Origin: Haliotis asinina
Lineage: Eukaryota > Mollusca > Gastropoda > Lepetellida > Haliotidae
Assembly: GCF_037392515.1 (NCBI RefSeq)
Contig: NC_090290.1
Coordinates: 22,589,753 to 22,653,752, forward strand
Direction: 5' to 3'
Length of the DNA: 64,000 nucleotides
A model generated the notes under the pieces. The model made no database searches. It saw nothing but the letters and a program-made list of their open reading frames with translations, and had not been told where the DNA came from. How positions within the stretch are numbered: position 1 is the first letter of the stretch; the number at the start of each line of letters is the position of its first letter. This document shows, piece after piece, positions 1-15,100 of the stretch. The translations under genes were made by a program, and so were the position numbers.

Positions 1-147
1 CAAGTGTGTGAGCCAGTATGTATTTGTTCACTTCTTGACTTGGGTCAGTGTGGACATCAGGAAAATCCTGGATCTGCCTGAAGCTGAGACAACTGTTTCT
101 CATCAACCTGGTCATCGTGCTGACTATCCTGTGTGTCAAGAGCCTGG

Positions 148-3100
148 TCATCTTCTGAACCTCTTGAACAGTGGATGTAGGGCTGCAGACTTCATGCTGC
201 CGCTACCACTGCCTCTCTTGTACTCCATGTACACCGAGTCATCTGCTCCTGACATTGAGCTCATACTGCCAGCTTTGCGGAACACCTGAACACAGGAAGT
301 GAGTCATGTATTTTCATGTTACCAATAGCAACTTGTGGATGTGATGGGTCAGTAAGGATCTTCATTACACATGGAACTTAAGTGAGCTGATAGTCTTCCA
401 CACCACAAACAGTCTACAATGATCTACCGTGCCAACAGTCTGTCACAATGCTGTTTAACCCTGGTCTACAAACTCCTCCCTACTATTTTAACTTTGGGTC
501 TACCCTGCCACCCGTCTTCGCCTACCACCACACTAAACTATCTTACCCCAATCCACTCCATACCCCATCAAGCAAAATTACCCCTAGTCTACCCTCCTCC
601 CCACAGTTCTTACTCTTGGTCTACCCTGCCATCAGTCTTCTCTTCCACCCCATGCAACAGTCTCACTCCAAGACTACCCCCTCTCCATCAGTCTTACCCC
701 GGGTCTGCCACCGTCTGGGCCTCCCTCCTCCTCTGCGTCCTGATCAGTGGCAGCCAGCACCTTCTGCAACAGACTCATCTGCTCCTCCTTGGTGTTGTAG
801 GCCAGCTCCTCCTGATCAACATACAACAACTCATTTAGGAAAAGATTCTGAAACTTTAGTATCACTGTGGCAATATAATTACAAAGACACTAATCTATGT
901 AAAACAATAATTTTGCATCTAGTGTAAAGATTTCATTAATATTTATTGGTTTCATAAACTGCCCTCATTCTTCCAGAATACATGTCTAAATTGTGGAATT
1001 GGTGGCTGATTTGTATTTTCTTCTAAGCACAATCAACTAGGAGGCAGATTATACTTGATTATACTTATACCACCCAACCAAGAAGAGAAATAAACCCATG
1101 GTTTAAGTAAGATGAAGGATTGCTTTAAGCACCAGTTCCCTGTTTAACAAAGCTCTTGTAAGCCTAATATCTTGTAACTTTTCTTGTTTTCTCTGTTACA
1201 GCATAGGAGGCACAATGGCTACGAGAAAACTTCTGAGATCTTTGGCTTACGAGAGTTTTGTGAAATGGGGCCCAGACTACCTATCCTTGACAATAGATAG
1301 AGTAGTCTGACACACCTGGTCCATGCCGGCCAGCTTGGTGATGACTTTGTAGCTGTATCCCTGGTTGACGAGGAAACGCTGACGTTTGAGGGAGTACTGC
1401 ATCTCCATAGTGTCCTGAGACACCAGGGTGTAGAAGAAGGCGTTGTACGTCTCCGCTGCTGAACCTGTCACACAACACACAGTGTAGGGGAGTCCAATCA
1501 TAATTGTGGAATAAAATCTAGATCTGGCCCCTTTAAAAAGCACTAAGGTGATTGTAAGTCCCAAAGATCAGTTTAGAGCTTGTGAAAGGAGGCCCTGATC
1601 TGTAAACATACCTGAGGCTTAGGCTGATTACAGGACTGCAAAGCAAGCAAGGCATATGTGCTATTATCTAGGTGCTGACAGATATTTCCAATGGTCTGAG
1701 TAAACTGAGCACCGAACTCTCTTGTCGGCTGAAGTGTCTAACACTCAACCTACATCCCATGTGGCAAAGTAATGACCTGTTTCAAATCTGTGAGTGAGGG
1801 TGAACTCTGCAAAGTATTTCAGTTGTACTGATGTGTCTGTCTCAAACAAAGAGAAGGTGTGGATAAACAGAGATATATAATTGTCGATAAAACATTTACT
1901 TCCAAAGTGCAGAATTACATGATATGGAAAATTTATTAAATAAATATGATAGTGAGTGTAACCTTTCTTTGCCCTCAGAATTCTGCCCATTCTCTGAGCT
2001 TCCTGTCTTCGGGATCCTCCATGAGCAGATATCTGAATGAGGACGTTCGCCTCTGGCAGATCAAATGAAGTGTCTGCAACCTGAACACAGAGCTCAAGAT
2101 AATTAAGTTGGATATTTGTGTAAAACAAACAACATAATACACAGCAAGACTGCATACAAATACTCCTTAAATATTTCAGAAACGTTTACATATGGCCATA
2201 TAATGATCTAGATTGTAGTGCAGCCATCATATGTGTTTTACTCAGAAAGAGTCATAGACGCTTGATTTGTACACACTTCTGTAGTTAATTATGTTATCAC
2301 TCCAACAGTACAAGAAACTGTATCGAAATGTCGCACTCATGCAATAAAGAAGTTGTTGTCCATAACAATTATCACAATTAACAATTTTATGATATGTGTT
2401 GCTTAACTTATTTAAAATGGTTGGTTTGTTGTCTAACATCACACTCAGCGGTATTCCAGCTATATGGCAGCAATGTGTAAATAATCAAGTCTGGACCAGA
2501 CAACCAGTGATCAACAGCATGAACATCAATTTATGCAACTGGCATATGATGATATGTGTCTGACCATCAGATCCTGTTGGTGTCTCATACGACAAGAGTG
2601 GGTTGCTGAATATCAATAATAACCTAGATCTTCAGTGGTCTTCTTTTACGTAGCATGTATGAAAGTTTGATGTTATGATTTTGACATGTATGACTTGTGA
2701 GTATACACAAATTGTTACATTGTAATACATGTAAAGTCACACAAGAATGAATGGAGACGGTGCTGCTTTAAATGTCACCTTGTGTGAGTTTAGTTATATG
2801 CTGTTTTTAGCAATATTCCAGCAATATCACAGCAGGGGACATCAGAATGATCTTCTCACACTGTACCCATGTCACCTTGTGTGAGTTTAGTTATATGCTG
2901 TTTTTAGCAATATTCCAGCAACATCACAGCAGGGGACATCAGAATGATCTTCTCACACTGTACCCATGTCACCTTGTGTGAGTTTAGTTATATGCTGTTT
3001 TTAGCAATATTCCAGCAACATCACAGCAGGGGACATCAGAATGATCTTCTCACACTGTACCCATGTCACCTTGAGTGAGTTTAGTTATATGCTGTTTTTA

Positions 3101-6100
3101 GCAATATTCCAGCAATATCACAGCAGGGGACATCAGAATGATCTTCTCACACTGTACCCATGTCACCTTGTGTGAGTTTAGTTATATGCTGTTTTTAGCA
3201 ATATTCCAGCAACATCACAGCAGGGGACATCAGAATGATCTTCTCAAACTGTACCCATGTCACCTTGTGTGAGTTTAGTTATATGCTGTTTTTAGCAATA
3301 TTCCAGCAACATCACAGCCGGGGACATCAGAATGATCTGCTCACACTGTACCCATGTCACCTTGTGTGAGTTTAGTTATATGCTGTTTTTAGCAATATTC
3401 CAGCAATATCACAGCAGGGGACATCAGAATGATCTTCTCACACTGTACCCATGTCACCTTGTGTGAGTTTAGTTATATGCTGTTTTTAGCAATATTCCAG
3501 CAACATCACAGCAGGGGACATCAGAATGATCTTCTCACACTGTACCCATGTCACCTTGTGTGAGTTTAGTTATATGCTGTTTTTAGCAATATTCCAGCAA
3601 TATCACAGCCGGGGACATCAGAATGATCTTCTCACACTGTACCCATGTCACCTTGTGAAGTATATCAGTTCTGTTGGGCTTGACATTGAAGGAAAAGATG
3701 AAGTAACAAATGTAGACCTGTACTACATTGGTGAAGGAAGGGTATATGCTGAATCAGCGGTTTGAATTCAAAATAATAGGAGCCTGGTGAGATAAAAGGA
3801 GGCAACTTTGTACAATGTCCAGATTCATAGTGAGTGAGTGAGTGAGTGAGTGAGTGAGTGAGTGAGTGAGTGAGTGAGTGAGTGAGTGAGTGAGTGAGTG
3901 AGTGAGTGAGTGAGTTTAGTTTTATGCTGCACTCAGCAGTATTCCAGCTGTATGGCAATGGTCTGTAAATAATCAAGTCTGGACCAGACATCAGATTTAT
4001 AGATTAGTTGGACATCCACATGCCCCAGATAATTCCTTCCAGTATGAACATGGAATACAACAGTGCAAAAATGTATACCTTTGACACAAAGATTGTGTTG
4101 ACTTTTGGGTTATGTACGAAGTTCTGAAGAATCTGAAGTCTCTCTCCCTGGCTGGTTGGACCGTACAAGTAGGGTCTGCAAGTCAGTTGTGTGGACTATA
4201 TTATTTCACGGATGACATCAGACATTAAGAATATAAAAAGAACTTCACATCGTGATGCTGGTCATTTCGTCGACACAGTTTGAAATTTGTCACATAAAGA
4301 AATTTGTATTCAGTACCTCAACAATCAACGCTATCAGAAAACTAAAGGATACAGATATCTCTCCATCATATTGGAGAAACATTTATACCTTATAAAGTGA
4401 GTGAGTGAGTGAGTGAGTGAGTGAGAGAGAGAGAGAGATTAGTTTTACGCCACTCAGCAATATTCCAGCTATATAGCGGCGATCTGTAGATAATAGAGTC
4501 TGGACCAGACTCTGGTGTCAACCCAGTCAGTGAGCCTGATGACCAAATCCTGTTAGTCGCAGCTCACGACAAGCATATTTGCTGAAGGCCTATTCTACCT
4601 GGACCTTCACGGATCATACCTTATAAAGATATTGGTTGATCGTGATTGAGTGAAATGATTTGATCTCAAATCGGATGTACTGAGTAAATCCTATCCATTT
4701 CCTACACAAAACAGCAATTAGATACAGGGTGTACTGACTTAAGTACCAGCAAACATTCAAAGAAAGAAAGAAATTTACATTTCACAAAAACTACTTACTT
4801 ATTTAGTTTGATAGCATAATGTTTGAGAGCAAACACATTGTCGGCAAACACAATGATCTTGTCGTTTCTTCTCTCATGGTAGCGGATGAGGAACTGACAG
4901 GCTCGGAACTTGTTAGGATTCATGCAGTACAGCAGCTGGAGGAGACAGAGGAGATGGAGGAGATGGAGGAGACTGAAGTACATGGAGGTCATTCCTATTG
5001 TATGTTCTAGTGAGTTATCTGAACTCAGTCCTTGAATCAATGGTCCGTCTGTTTAATGTACGTATCACTTCATATTGAGGAAGCCTTTCTTGGCTATTTT
5101 TTTGTTTTTGTTTTTTTCTGGTTTCTTGTAATTTCATCAAAAGATGGAGGAGAATTAATTGGGCTTACATAACAGAGAGTGTGAAAAATTAGTGGCTGAA
5201 CACTGCATTAGGCATTATTCCAGGAATTAGAGGTGTGACGCTATATTGTAGTATTGATAGTCGCGATACTTTATCGCACAATAAATGTATCGATACTTTT
5301 ATGTAAAAAACTACACTGTGACTTGATGTCAAAATATACGTTTCTATAGAAATAACTAAGGATAGCATATCGTAATGCGCATCGAATCGCATCATTTCAA
5401 GATATCGTGAATTTTTTTGTATTGTCACACCTGTACCAGGAATATCACAACATGTGTACATAAGAAGTGCACATTCATAGAATCTAGTACCAGTTTCTTC
5501 ATAGACTTCATCTGTAGATATTCCCTGTAGAATTCTGGGGCCATTGGACACCACACCTGAAGAAAACATGGCACAATAACTCACTTGACAAAATTACAAA
5601 TGTTACTTCACGAGCAGTGAAAGTTTATAGTCAGTTAACTCCCTTCTCTCAGGCGATGACATAAGTTACCCATATTTCAATGTACAAGGCAACATAACCT
5701 TACTTCAGCACACTGTACACGGGCAATGTAGCCAGCATTCTGTAATTCCATCCAGTTGGCCTCATACAACTTAGGGCCAATAAGGAAGTTGAGGTCAGCA
5801 ATCTTGTCATCCTCTCGCACCAGTGTGGCAGTCAGCCCCAGTTTGCAGTGAGCATTGACAATTGTCAGTACCCGTCTGAACATCTTGGCTGGAATTGTCT
5901 GTACCTCTGTTACCAAACAAACACCAGAAGCTTAACATCAAAGAAGATAACAGATTAACAATGGGGAATAATATAGAACAGTCAGATAGCATGTATGGTT
6001 ATCAATCATAATTATATCAACCCAGCTTCATCAAAGCACCTGAAAATATACAATGTCCACATTCATGGTGAGTGAGTGAGTTTAGTTTTATGCTGCACTC

Positions 6101-9100
6101 AGCAGTATTCCAGCTATATGACGGTGGTCTGTAAATAATCAAGTCTGGACCAGACATCAGATTAATAGACTAGTTGGACATCCACATGCCCCAGATAATT
6201 CCTTCCAGTATGAACATGGAATACAACAGTGCTAAAATGTATACCTTTGACACAAAGATTGTGTTGACTTTTGGGTTATGTGTGAAGTTCTGAAGAATCT
6301 GAAGTCTCTCTCCCTGGCTGGTTGAATCTCATGGCAACAAATAAGATAACACATGAAAGTACAAGTGTTGCTTTATTCCTTTCTAGGTTTCTACACAAGG
6401 CATGTATTGCACTGTGAGTATAATTCTGGAATAAAACAAAGGAACACTTGTACTAACAAAAAATGCTGTGGCTGACAGCACAAGCAATGATCCACCCTTA
6501 TGGCCCTGCTATCTGAGAAAGAGATCTATCTGACAAAGAAGTATCTAGACAGGGAGATCTCCCTGTCAGATACTTCTAGACAGGGAGTCTACTGACTGTC
6601 CAGCAGCATGATGCCTCACTCCTGGCCCTGCCATCTGACAAAGAGATCTCCCTGTCAGATACTTCTAGACAGGGAGTCTACTAACCCACTCCTGGCCAAC
6701 TATCTGATAAAGAGATCTCCCTGTCAGATACTTCTAGACAGAGAGTCTACTAACCCACTCCTGGCCAACTATCTGACAAAGAGATCTCCCTGTCAGATAC
6801 TTCTAGACAGGGAGTCTACTAACCCACTCCTGGCCAACTATCTGACAAAGAGATCTCCCTGTCAGATACTTCTAGACAGGGAGTCTACTGACTGTCCAGC
6901 AGCATGATGCCTCACTCCTGGCCAACTATCTGACAAAGAGATCTCCCTGTCAGATACTTCTAGACAGGGAGTCTACTGACCCACTCCTGGCCCACTATCT
7001 GATAAAGAGTTCTCCCTGTCAGATACTTCTAGACAGGGAGTCTACTAACCCACTCCTGGCCCACTATCTGACAAAGAGATCTCCCTGTCAGATACTTCTA
7101 GACAGAGAGTCTACTGACCCACTCCTGGCCAACTATCTGACAAAGAGATCTCCCTGTCAGATACTTCTAGACAGAGAGTCTACTAACCCACTCCTGGCCA
7201 ACTATCTGACAAAGAGATCTCCCTGTCAGATACTTCTAGACAGGGAGTCTACTGACCCACTCCTGGCCAACTATCTGACAAAGAGATCTCCCTGTCAGAT
7301 ACTTCTAGACAGGGAGTCTACTGACCCACTCCTGGCCAACTATCTGACAAAGAGATCTCCCTGTCAGATACTTCTAGACAGAGAGTCTACTGACCCACTC
7401 CTGGCCAACTATCTGACAAAGAGATCTCCCTGTCAGATACTTCTAGACAGAGAGTCTACTAACCCACTCCTGGCCAACTATCTGACAAAGAGATCTCCCT
7501 GTCAGATACTTCTAGACAGGGAGTCTACTGACCCACTCCTGGCCAACTATCTGACAAAGAGATCTCCCTGTCAGATACTTCTAGACAGGGAGTCTACTGA
7601 CCGTCCAGCAGCATGATGCCCCACTCCTGGCTCTGCATCCACTCCATCATCTTCTCCGCCTCCCACGACCGCTTCATGGAGTGTGCCAACATGGAGTATG
7701 TGCTGATACAGATAGCGCAGCCTGCAGTACAAGGCGGGTTTACACAATCAGGACACACATCACACGACAGTTTTCATATTGTACCAACATCAACTCAACA
7801 CCCTCATGTCAGCCAAGGATGCAAAGCCAAAGGGCCAATATGAGTGAGTGAATGAGTCTTAGTTTATATGCCGCTTTTAGCAATACTCCAGCAATACCAT
7901 GGAGGGGAACACCAGAAATGGTGCCAATATGGGTGGTTGGTTAATGTCATACTCAGCAATATTCCAGCTAGATTACAATGGTCTGTAATCAATTATGTCT
8001 ACACCAGACAATCCAGTGATCAACAGCATGAGCACTGAAGAATGCTACTGGGACACGATGACATGTGTTAACCAAGTTAGTGAACCTGACCACGCGATCT
8101 GCCAGCGAAGGCTATACATTTTCACCATATTTGGAAGACACTGTCACATGAAATCTAGCCAAATACATTCTTAACACTTAGGATGATCTCAAATGAATAT
8201 TTAAAATGCACTGACAAGCCATATCTACATGGCTGGGTGTCATAAAGACTGGTCAGTAAATGACCCTTTATGACTGTGTGTTGGCTCTATTGCACATGCA
8301 AAATGTGTCATGTCTTTGAGAAGTATATGCCACTTGCAATAATTAGCATTCATCGGTCTAGCAACACACTTACCCATTGGTTTATCTTTGGCATCTGAGG
8401 TGAACCTACAGATCAGACTGTCATCTACTGTGGACCACATCTTGAACTGAAACACAATAACACTGGAGTTATCTGCCTTTGGTGTAAAAGGATCATGCTG
8501 ATTATTGACATCAAGTGATCAGCTTGCTAAGATGACTTTATGCCAAAATAGAACTTTTGGTGAGTGAGTGAGTGAGTGAGTGAGTGAGTGAGTGAGTGTA
8601 GTATTACTCTACATTTAGCAATACTCCAGCAATATCACGTCAAAGAACACCAGAAATGACCTTCACTCATGGTACCAACTCATTTCTTTGGTGTGGTAAA
8701 CGAATGCTTTGATCTTGACTCACCTGTGACCTCCATTGCTCCACTGACACACCAGATGTACACAGACATATGCAGCGTTTTCTCACGGTACAGGCAGCCG
8801 TTACTCCAACAAGAGTCTTTCCAGCACCTGGTGTCAAAACACAACAGTCATCATCACCAAAAAAATATAAACACAATTTCAATAACAATTGCTGCTTAAA
8901 GATATTGTAATATAAATTTTTTTTCAGAGGTAACACTAATTTCTGAATGTTCATTTTTTCAATATATAAGTGAAAATCAACACACCATGAAATGTAATGA
9001 CTACCTACCGCAGGGTAGCACAATAACTCCTGAACGAGCCCTGCCATTGCCAAACATCTTCCGAAGACTCTTCTCCTGGTAGGGTCGCAGGACCGTGGAC

Positions 9101-12100
9101 GGCTTCAGGTCCATGCTGAAATACAGAGGCACTGACTTCAATTTGGTACAGTTAGGAATACGAGTTCCCTCAGATAGAAACAAAATTCAGAACTTTCCCA
9201 ACAAATTAGTGATCCCTATAGATTGTTGTGCTCAAGTAACGAAACTTTTCAATGCTGTTAGCACTCCTTACATGACTGAAACCAGTTTGCAGTACTCAGC
9301 AGGAGTGTTTGTAAATGTTGAGTGAATAATATAAACTGTGTGTGGAATTTATCAGGCAGGCTACTCAACTTCCAGATTACTTTCCTGTGTAAACAATCTG
9401 AGACCGTCTACATTGAGCGCTATATTTATTTAATTATCATTACTCACAGTCAAAGAATAAACTAGCCCTCCAGTTAGTAACACTATCTGTATCTTTGTTG
9501 TATTTTGAGAAAATCAAATAAATTTGGCCTTGACGGAATGGTGGAATCGATATGCATTTTCAGGATGTTTCCGAAAAATTCGGCAGGGCTGGCATCTCTG
9601 GAAATACCATACTCTGGTCAATCAGCTCAGCCTCCTAGCAATAGTGTTCTGTCATTAGTCTCCTTTAAGCTATAACAATAGTTTCATAAAGCTACATCTC
9701 TTCATTGAGACACACTGGGAGAGTAGTATTTGATGGTGTCTGTCCACTTGAGTTATAAATCCTTATTCTTTGTTTCATAGCTCTACTTTCCTTGATCTAC
9801 TCACTTCACATCTGGGTTGACTGTATCATTCCTAAAGTCATACTCTGCTAGCAGAGGATGCTCCAGTTCTATACATCTGAAAGAGACAATACATTTCAAG
9901 TACATCTGTAAATCCATTGAGCTAAAAGCTCTCATCATGAATCCATCTGAGATGGAGAGAGAGAGTGTGTGTGAGAGAGAAAGAGAGAGTGAGAGAGTAA
10001 ATGTGTGTCTCTCTGTGTCTCTGAATGTCTCAGACTCTGGATGTATGCTCTCTGGTGATTGATTTGTTTAGTCTATTAGCATGTGTTGGGACTGCTCATG
10101 TGCCTGTGAATCTAACTCCATACTAAGTAGATGTCTGATGATGATGATGACGATGAAGACGAAGACAATGACGATGATGGTTTAACATGAACTTTCCGAC
10201 ATAATGCATATTCCTCACATGGCACCGCCACTTTCAGAGCTTTATCAAAAGATGCATGATTTGACCAAAAGATACGGCGACCCAAAAGGGGCATTAGGAC
10301 TACATGATAAAATTTGTATGCATTTTGAACTGAGGGCAGATTGTCTGTAAGAGTCCATTTCTATATCAGTATGTCTGACCCTTGTGATGCTGTGCTTGAG
10401 TGTCTGTCTGTATCTGAGTGTCAATGGGTCAGTCTGTCTGACTGCCTGTCAGTCTCACCGTTTCTGCACATCCTCTACACGCTCCTGCAGCACCTCAAAA
10501 GACACAGTTTTCAATTCATTATCATCCTCATCATCTTCCTCCTTGTCCAGCTTGTCATAGTAGTCAAATATATCATCTGGCACTTTGTTCTCATCTGTTT
10601 CCATCTCCCCCTCAGCCCCTGTTGCTGTCTGATCCGCCTGTGACGATGACCCTGCTGCAGACGCAGCTGGCTTGTTTAGCTAGACATTCAATCAGACGGA
10701 TTCAATATTTCTGTTAGTAGTCAAATTGCAAAGATTTATCAAAGAACAACAGTTCTATCAAACATGGCTGTCTTCTACATTCCATAAGAACATGGTAATG
10801 GCGGCGGTATCATTCCAGGAAATATTTCAGAGAGTGAGATAGTTTTACAGAGTTTTGAAATATATTCAACTTATGTGTCAGCTTATTGTTGAGAACACTA
10901 CTTGAGTGCAACCCACGAGCATCATTCTATAGATGACAAACCACGAGATGAAATCAGATTAAAGATGAAATTCAAACTTATGAACTTTAGTTTGTGGCAA
11001 GTCTAAGGGAAACAACGCTACAAAACAGAGGCTTGTGATGAAACTAAGGGAAACAACTCTACAGAACATAAACAGGTGGCAAGACTAAGGGAAACAACTC
11101 TGCAGAACATAAGCAGGTGGCAAGACTAGGGGAATTACTCTCACAACATGTATGTGGCAAGACTAAGGGAAACAACTCTGCAGAACATAGGCTTGTGGCA
11201 TGACTAATGGAAATACTCTCACAACATAGGTATGTGGCAAGATTAAGGGAAACAGCTTGGCAGTGACAATTCCAACAATTTACGTGCCTGGGCATTATTG
11301 TTGAGAGAGCTTATTACACCTGAAGTGATAACTTAATAGCACCTCTCCCTCGCACAAAGGTAAGATGCATCTAGTGTTAACCTCCATGACAAGCTGACAT
11401 ACCTGCAGTGCTGACTTCCCTGACACCTCTCCCTTGATAAAACCATCGGCAGTGGCTTCTTCGTCTACATCTTCACGCTTCCGACACTCCTGGATAATAG
11501 GATCCTTCAGCAGCTTCTGTAGGACATCCTGTGTGCAGAAAGAAGGACTTACTTCAACAAGTCACAGTTTGTTCATGGGTGATCACAACACATGGCGGTA
11601 AGGTAAATCTAACAACACAACAAAGTTAAGTACCACACGCACCAAAATTGAAAGCATGATCAATGTCAAGAGAATATACTTGAATGAAATGTAACCATCC
11701 TGTGACATTTTCAACGATGGCTAGAATCTAGGACCTGCCTTGATGTATGTCATAGATATCAAAAAGGGTTAACAAGACATCCATTGATTGATAAATAACA
11801 GAGATGTTACTTTGAGCAAACATGCCATACATGTCTGAAATAAATGAAGGTAATTCACGTCACTTGTGAGGTGAGGCATGTTTACCAACAACACAGCACC
11901 CTGAACATAATTTAGAACTAGTCCAAGAATAAAGTCCTTCAATACGGGTTAATATAAGAAAGTGAATGAGTGAGTTTAGTTTTACGCCGCACTCAGCAAT
12001 ATTCCAGCTATATGGCAGCGGTCTGTAAATAATCGAGTCTGGACCAGACAATCCAGTGATCAACAACATGAGCATCGATTTGCGCACTTGGGAACCGATG

Positions 12101-15100
12101 ACATGTGTCAACCAAGTCAGCGAGTCTGACTACCTGATACCCAATCCTGTTAGTCACCGCCTACAACAAGCGCAGTCACCTTTTATGGCAAGCAGGGGTT
12201 GCTTAAGGCCTTTTCTACCCTGGGACCTTCACGGGTCTAATATAAGAAAACATACATGAGAAAGGAATTACTGGATGAGACACACAAGGAACTCACTGGA
12301 TGCTGGCTCTCCACAAAGTATCTGTTGTGCTTCAGAACCAGTTTCACCTTCCCGTAACTCAGAGTGCACAGCTGCCACAGAAGGAACAGATAGACACAAT
12401 TTCACACCAACCTTCAGCACATCAGCGAGAAAAGAAGTCCAGTTATTTTGAAAAGGAAAACCCAAAGTGGTCATCGTCTTGCTGTAGTGACCTACTTTGC
12501 AATCCTTGTCCTCATGGAAAGAAAAGGATTCTGTCCTTGAATGTCCACTTAATTATCACTTCTGAATTATTCGATCAGCGAATGTGAAAACAACAAAGTA
12601 ACATATCCATTCTTTGAAGTAGGTAAACAATTACACAAAGACAAAGATATCATGTTATTACTCAGTGATAACTTAAGATTGACAATAATCTCCCACAAAA
12701 AGGTTTAATGTGAGGTATTTATACATATGGTACAAGGATTATTGTCCTATATTTTTCACAAACCTTTATAAACTCAATGATTCCGTTAGGGAGTGATGTT
12801 TTGCTGAGTCGGCGGAGATACTCAATGATGTCGTTTGTCTCTAGGCCCACAGACACAGCGGCATACAAGGAGTAGGCGGTCAGTTTGTACTCATGTATGT
12901 GGAGAGGTCGACACACAGGCTGCAACAACACTCACATCTACATATGGCCCCACTTCATTTGGTTCAGGGACTTTTTGTGGATGAAAAGCGAAGTACTCCT
13001 GGACATACCGACATGTCAGGCAAAGTTTGGTGAAAAACTTTTTACTCGAAATCTTTTTCTCTGAGACAGAGACTGTTTTCAAAAAAGACTGAGTAAATAA
13101 GCATATTCCATCCTTGATTCTGACATCAGTGAGATACATGACATTTCTACGTAGCAACAACATACGATGAATGCTATCAGTTTAGATATTTCTAAGTTTT
13201 AAATGTTATGGACATATGGTGCACACCTTTATTTAGAGCAGGATGTCGGTTCATGTGGATAAATTGATGATAAAACATTAAAAGCAGTTTTTTAGGCAGA
13301 GGGCAAACTGGTGTAGTTTTCTTCTTGCACTATTTATCAATTAATCACAAACAAAACTGAGATGATATCAATATTTTGCAGGTCCACCACAGTATTAACA
13401 AATCATGTTAGTACCAGGTTTGTAACTGATTACAACATTAATGTTGGAATACAAACATGTCGACTCTCACCTCAGATATGGCGATGAGGAAGTCATGGGC
13501 ATGTTTATAGACAGGGGAAAACGATTCCAGGAACACATGGCCATTTGGTGCCTGTAACAATCAATGACTGATGATGAACACATTACCATGACTAAACTAT
13601 ATTGTATTCATCCAGACCTGAGGAAGTCTGGGTCAGAATTGGTCCTCAGGTACCCACGCTTGTCCTTAAAGTGAGCGAGTTTAGTTTTACGTCGCATTCA
13701 GCATATTATTCCTGTTATACAGTAGCAGTCTGTAATTAATCAGGTCTAGACCATCCCATCCTGTGGTCAACAACATGAGCATCATCTACGCACTTGGGAT
13801 ACAATAACGTGTCAACGAAGTCGGCGAGTCTGACCACCCGATCCCGTTAGTCGCCTCTCATAACAAGCATGGGTTACTGGAAACCAATTATAACACAGAT
13901 CTTCACGGGTTTGACAGTAGGGAATAGACTGTCAGGCTCGTTGACTTGGTTGAAGCAATGTCATAGTATCCCAGTTGTGTGTGGTGTTGACCAACAAACA
14001 AACAAATCAAAGTAACTTGTCAACGTGAGATTGACATCATGAGAGCAAAATCAAACCTGGTGATTGATATCATGGGCAGTCACCTCTGATGACATGCAGT
14101 CAATCAAATCCCCGATCGATGGGTTGTTCAGTTCAAGGCCATCCATGAATTTTTTTAAAGGGATCACCTACCACCCACAAGGGTCTCGAGTTGTGGTCAA
14201 GCTTCAGTTCAAGCATCTTGCGATAATCCTTGGCTCCAAACTCATCTTCAACACTTCTCTCTTCCACCTGCTTAGATGCAACTGTTGCGATGTCTACAAA
14301 ATATGAAGTCACAATCAAGGAGTGAGTGTGTATGGTTTTACACTGCTTTATTCCCAAATATCATGGAAGGGGGACATCAGAAATGGGCTTCACAAATTGC
14401 ACTTATATGTTGAATATTGAACTCCGGCCTTCAGAGTGACAAGTGGATGCTTTAACCAAGCGGTTACCCCAACACTCTCACAATCAGAACTAAAACAGTG
14501 AAAACATCTTGATTGTTAGCTACAGTACCACATTCTACCTCAGATTCTTCAAAGGGGTTTGGGGTCAGACTACTTCTTGCTAATCTATGAAAATGGAAAA
14601 TGACAGATTCTGACTGATCTTTTTTTTATTTCAGACACCATAACTACTACTTCTTACTGAAACAGCTGATAGTTGATTTCCAAACATTGAAAAGTTTTTA
14701 ACAACACTGCAGTAAATGGCATTTAGATGTTGGCATATAAAAGAGGAACATTTTTTTATGGATAGCTGGAGGTGCTAACCCTGAATTGTGAATCATGATC
14801 AACACAATTATTGTTACAGTAATAATTGCAAATGACACCAAAAGTCAACTGGTATCAAACTTATTGTTACTTGATTGGACTTTTCACAAAAATATTTGGA
14901 CTTTTTCAGCATCCCTGTGGATGCGCTGATGAATTTTGTTGCGTCCACAGTCAATTCATATGTGTATAGGACACATAAATTCATGGCTTGTAAATCCCTG
15001 GCTAATACATCCCTAATGCATACCAGTATCTAATCAAGGCCAGTCAAGAATAGCCCTTCCCTACACTTGCCCATCTGGCTTCAGCGCCATTATCTATAAT

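Larger units (their letters stand above)
6050..6324. repeat. Segmental duplication, copy 2, in ERCC3 intron 13
   Basis: Second copy of 3812-4158, with the same truncated SINE at its left end and the same order throughout. It stops inside the exon, at the end of the shared GCTGGTTG. Confidence 0.85.

Noticed and set aside
8..289. 93-codon plus-strand frame
   Set aside because: It is the antisense shadow of the last ERCC3 exon.
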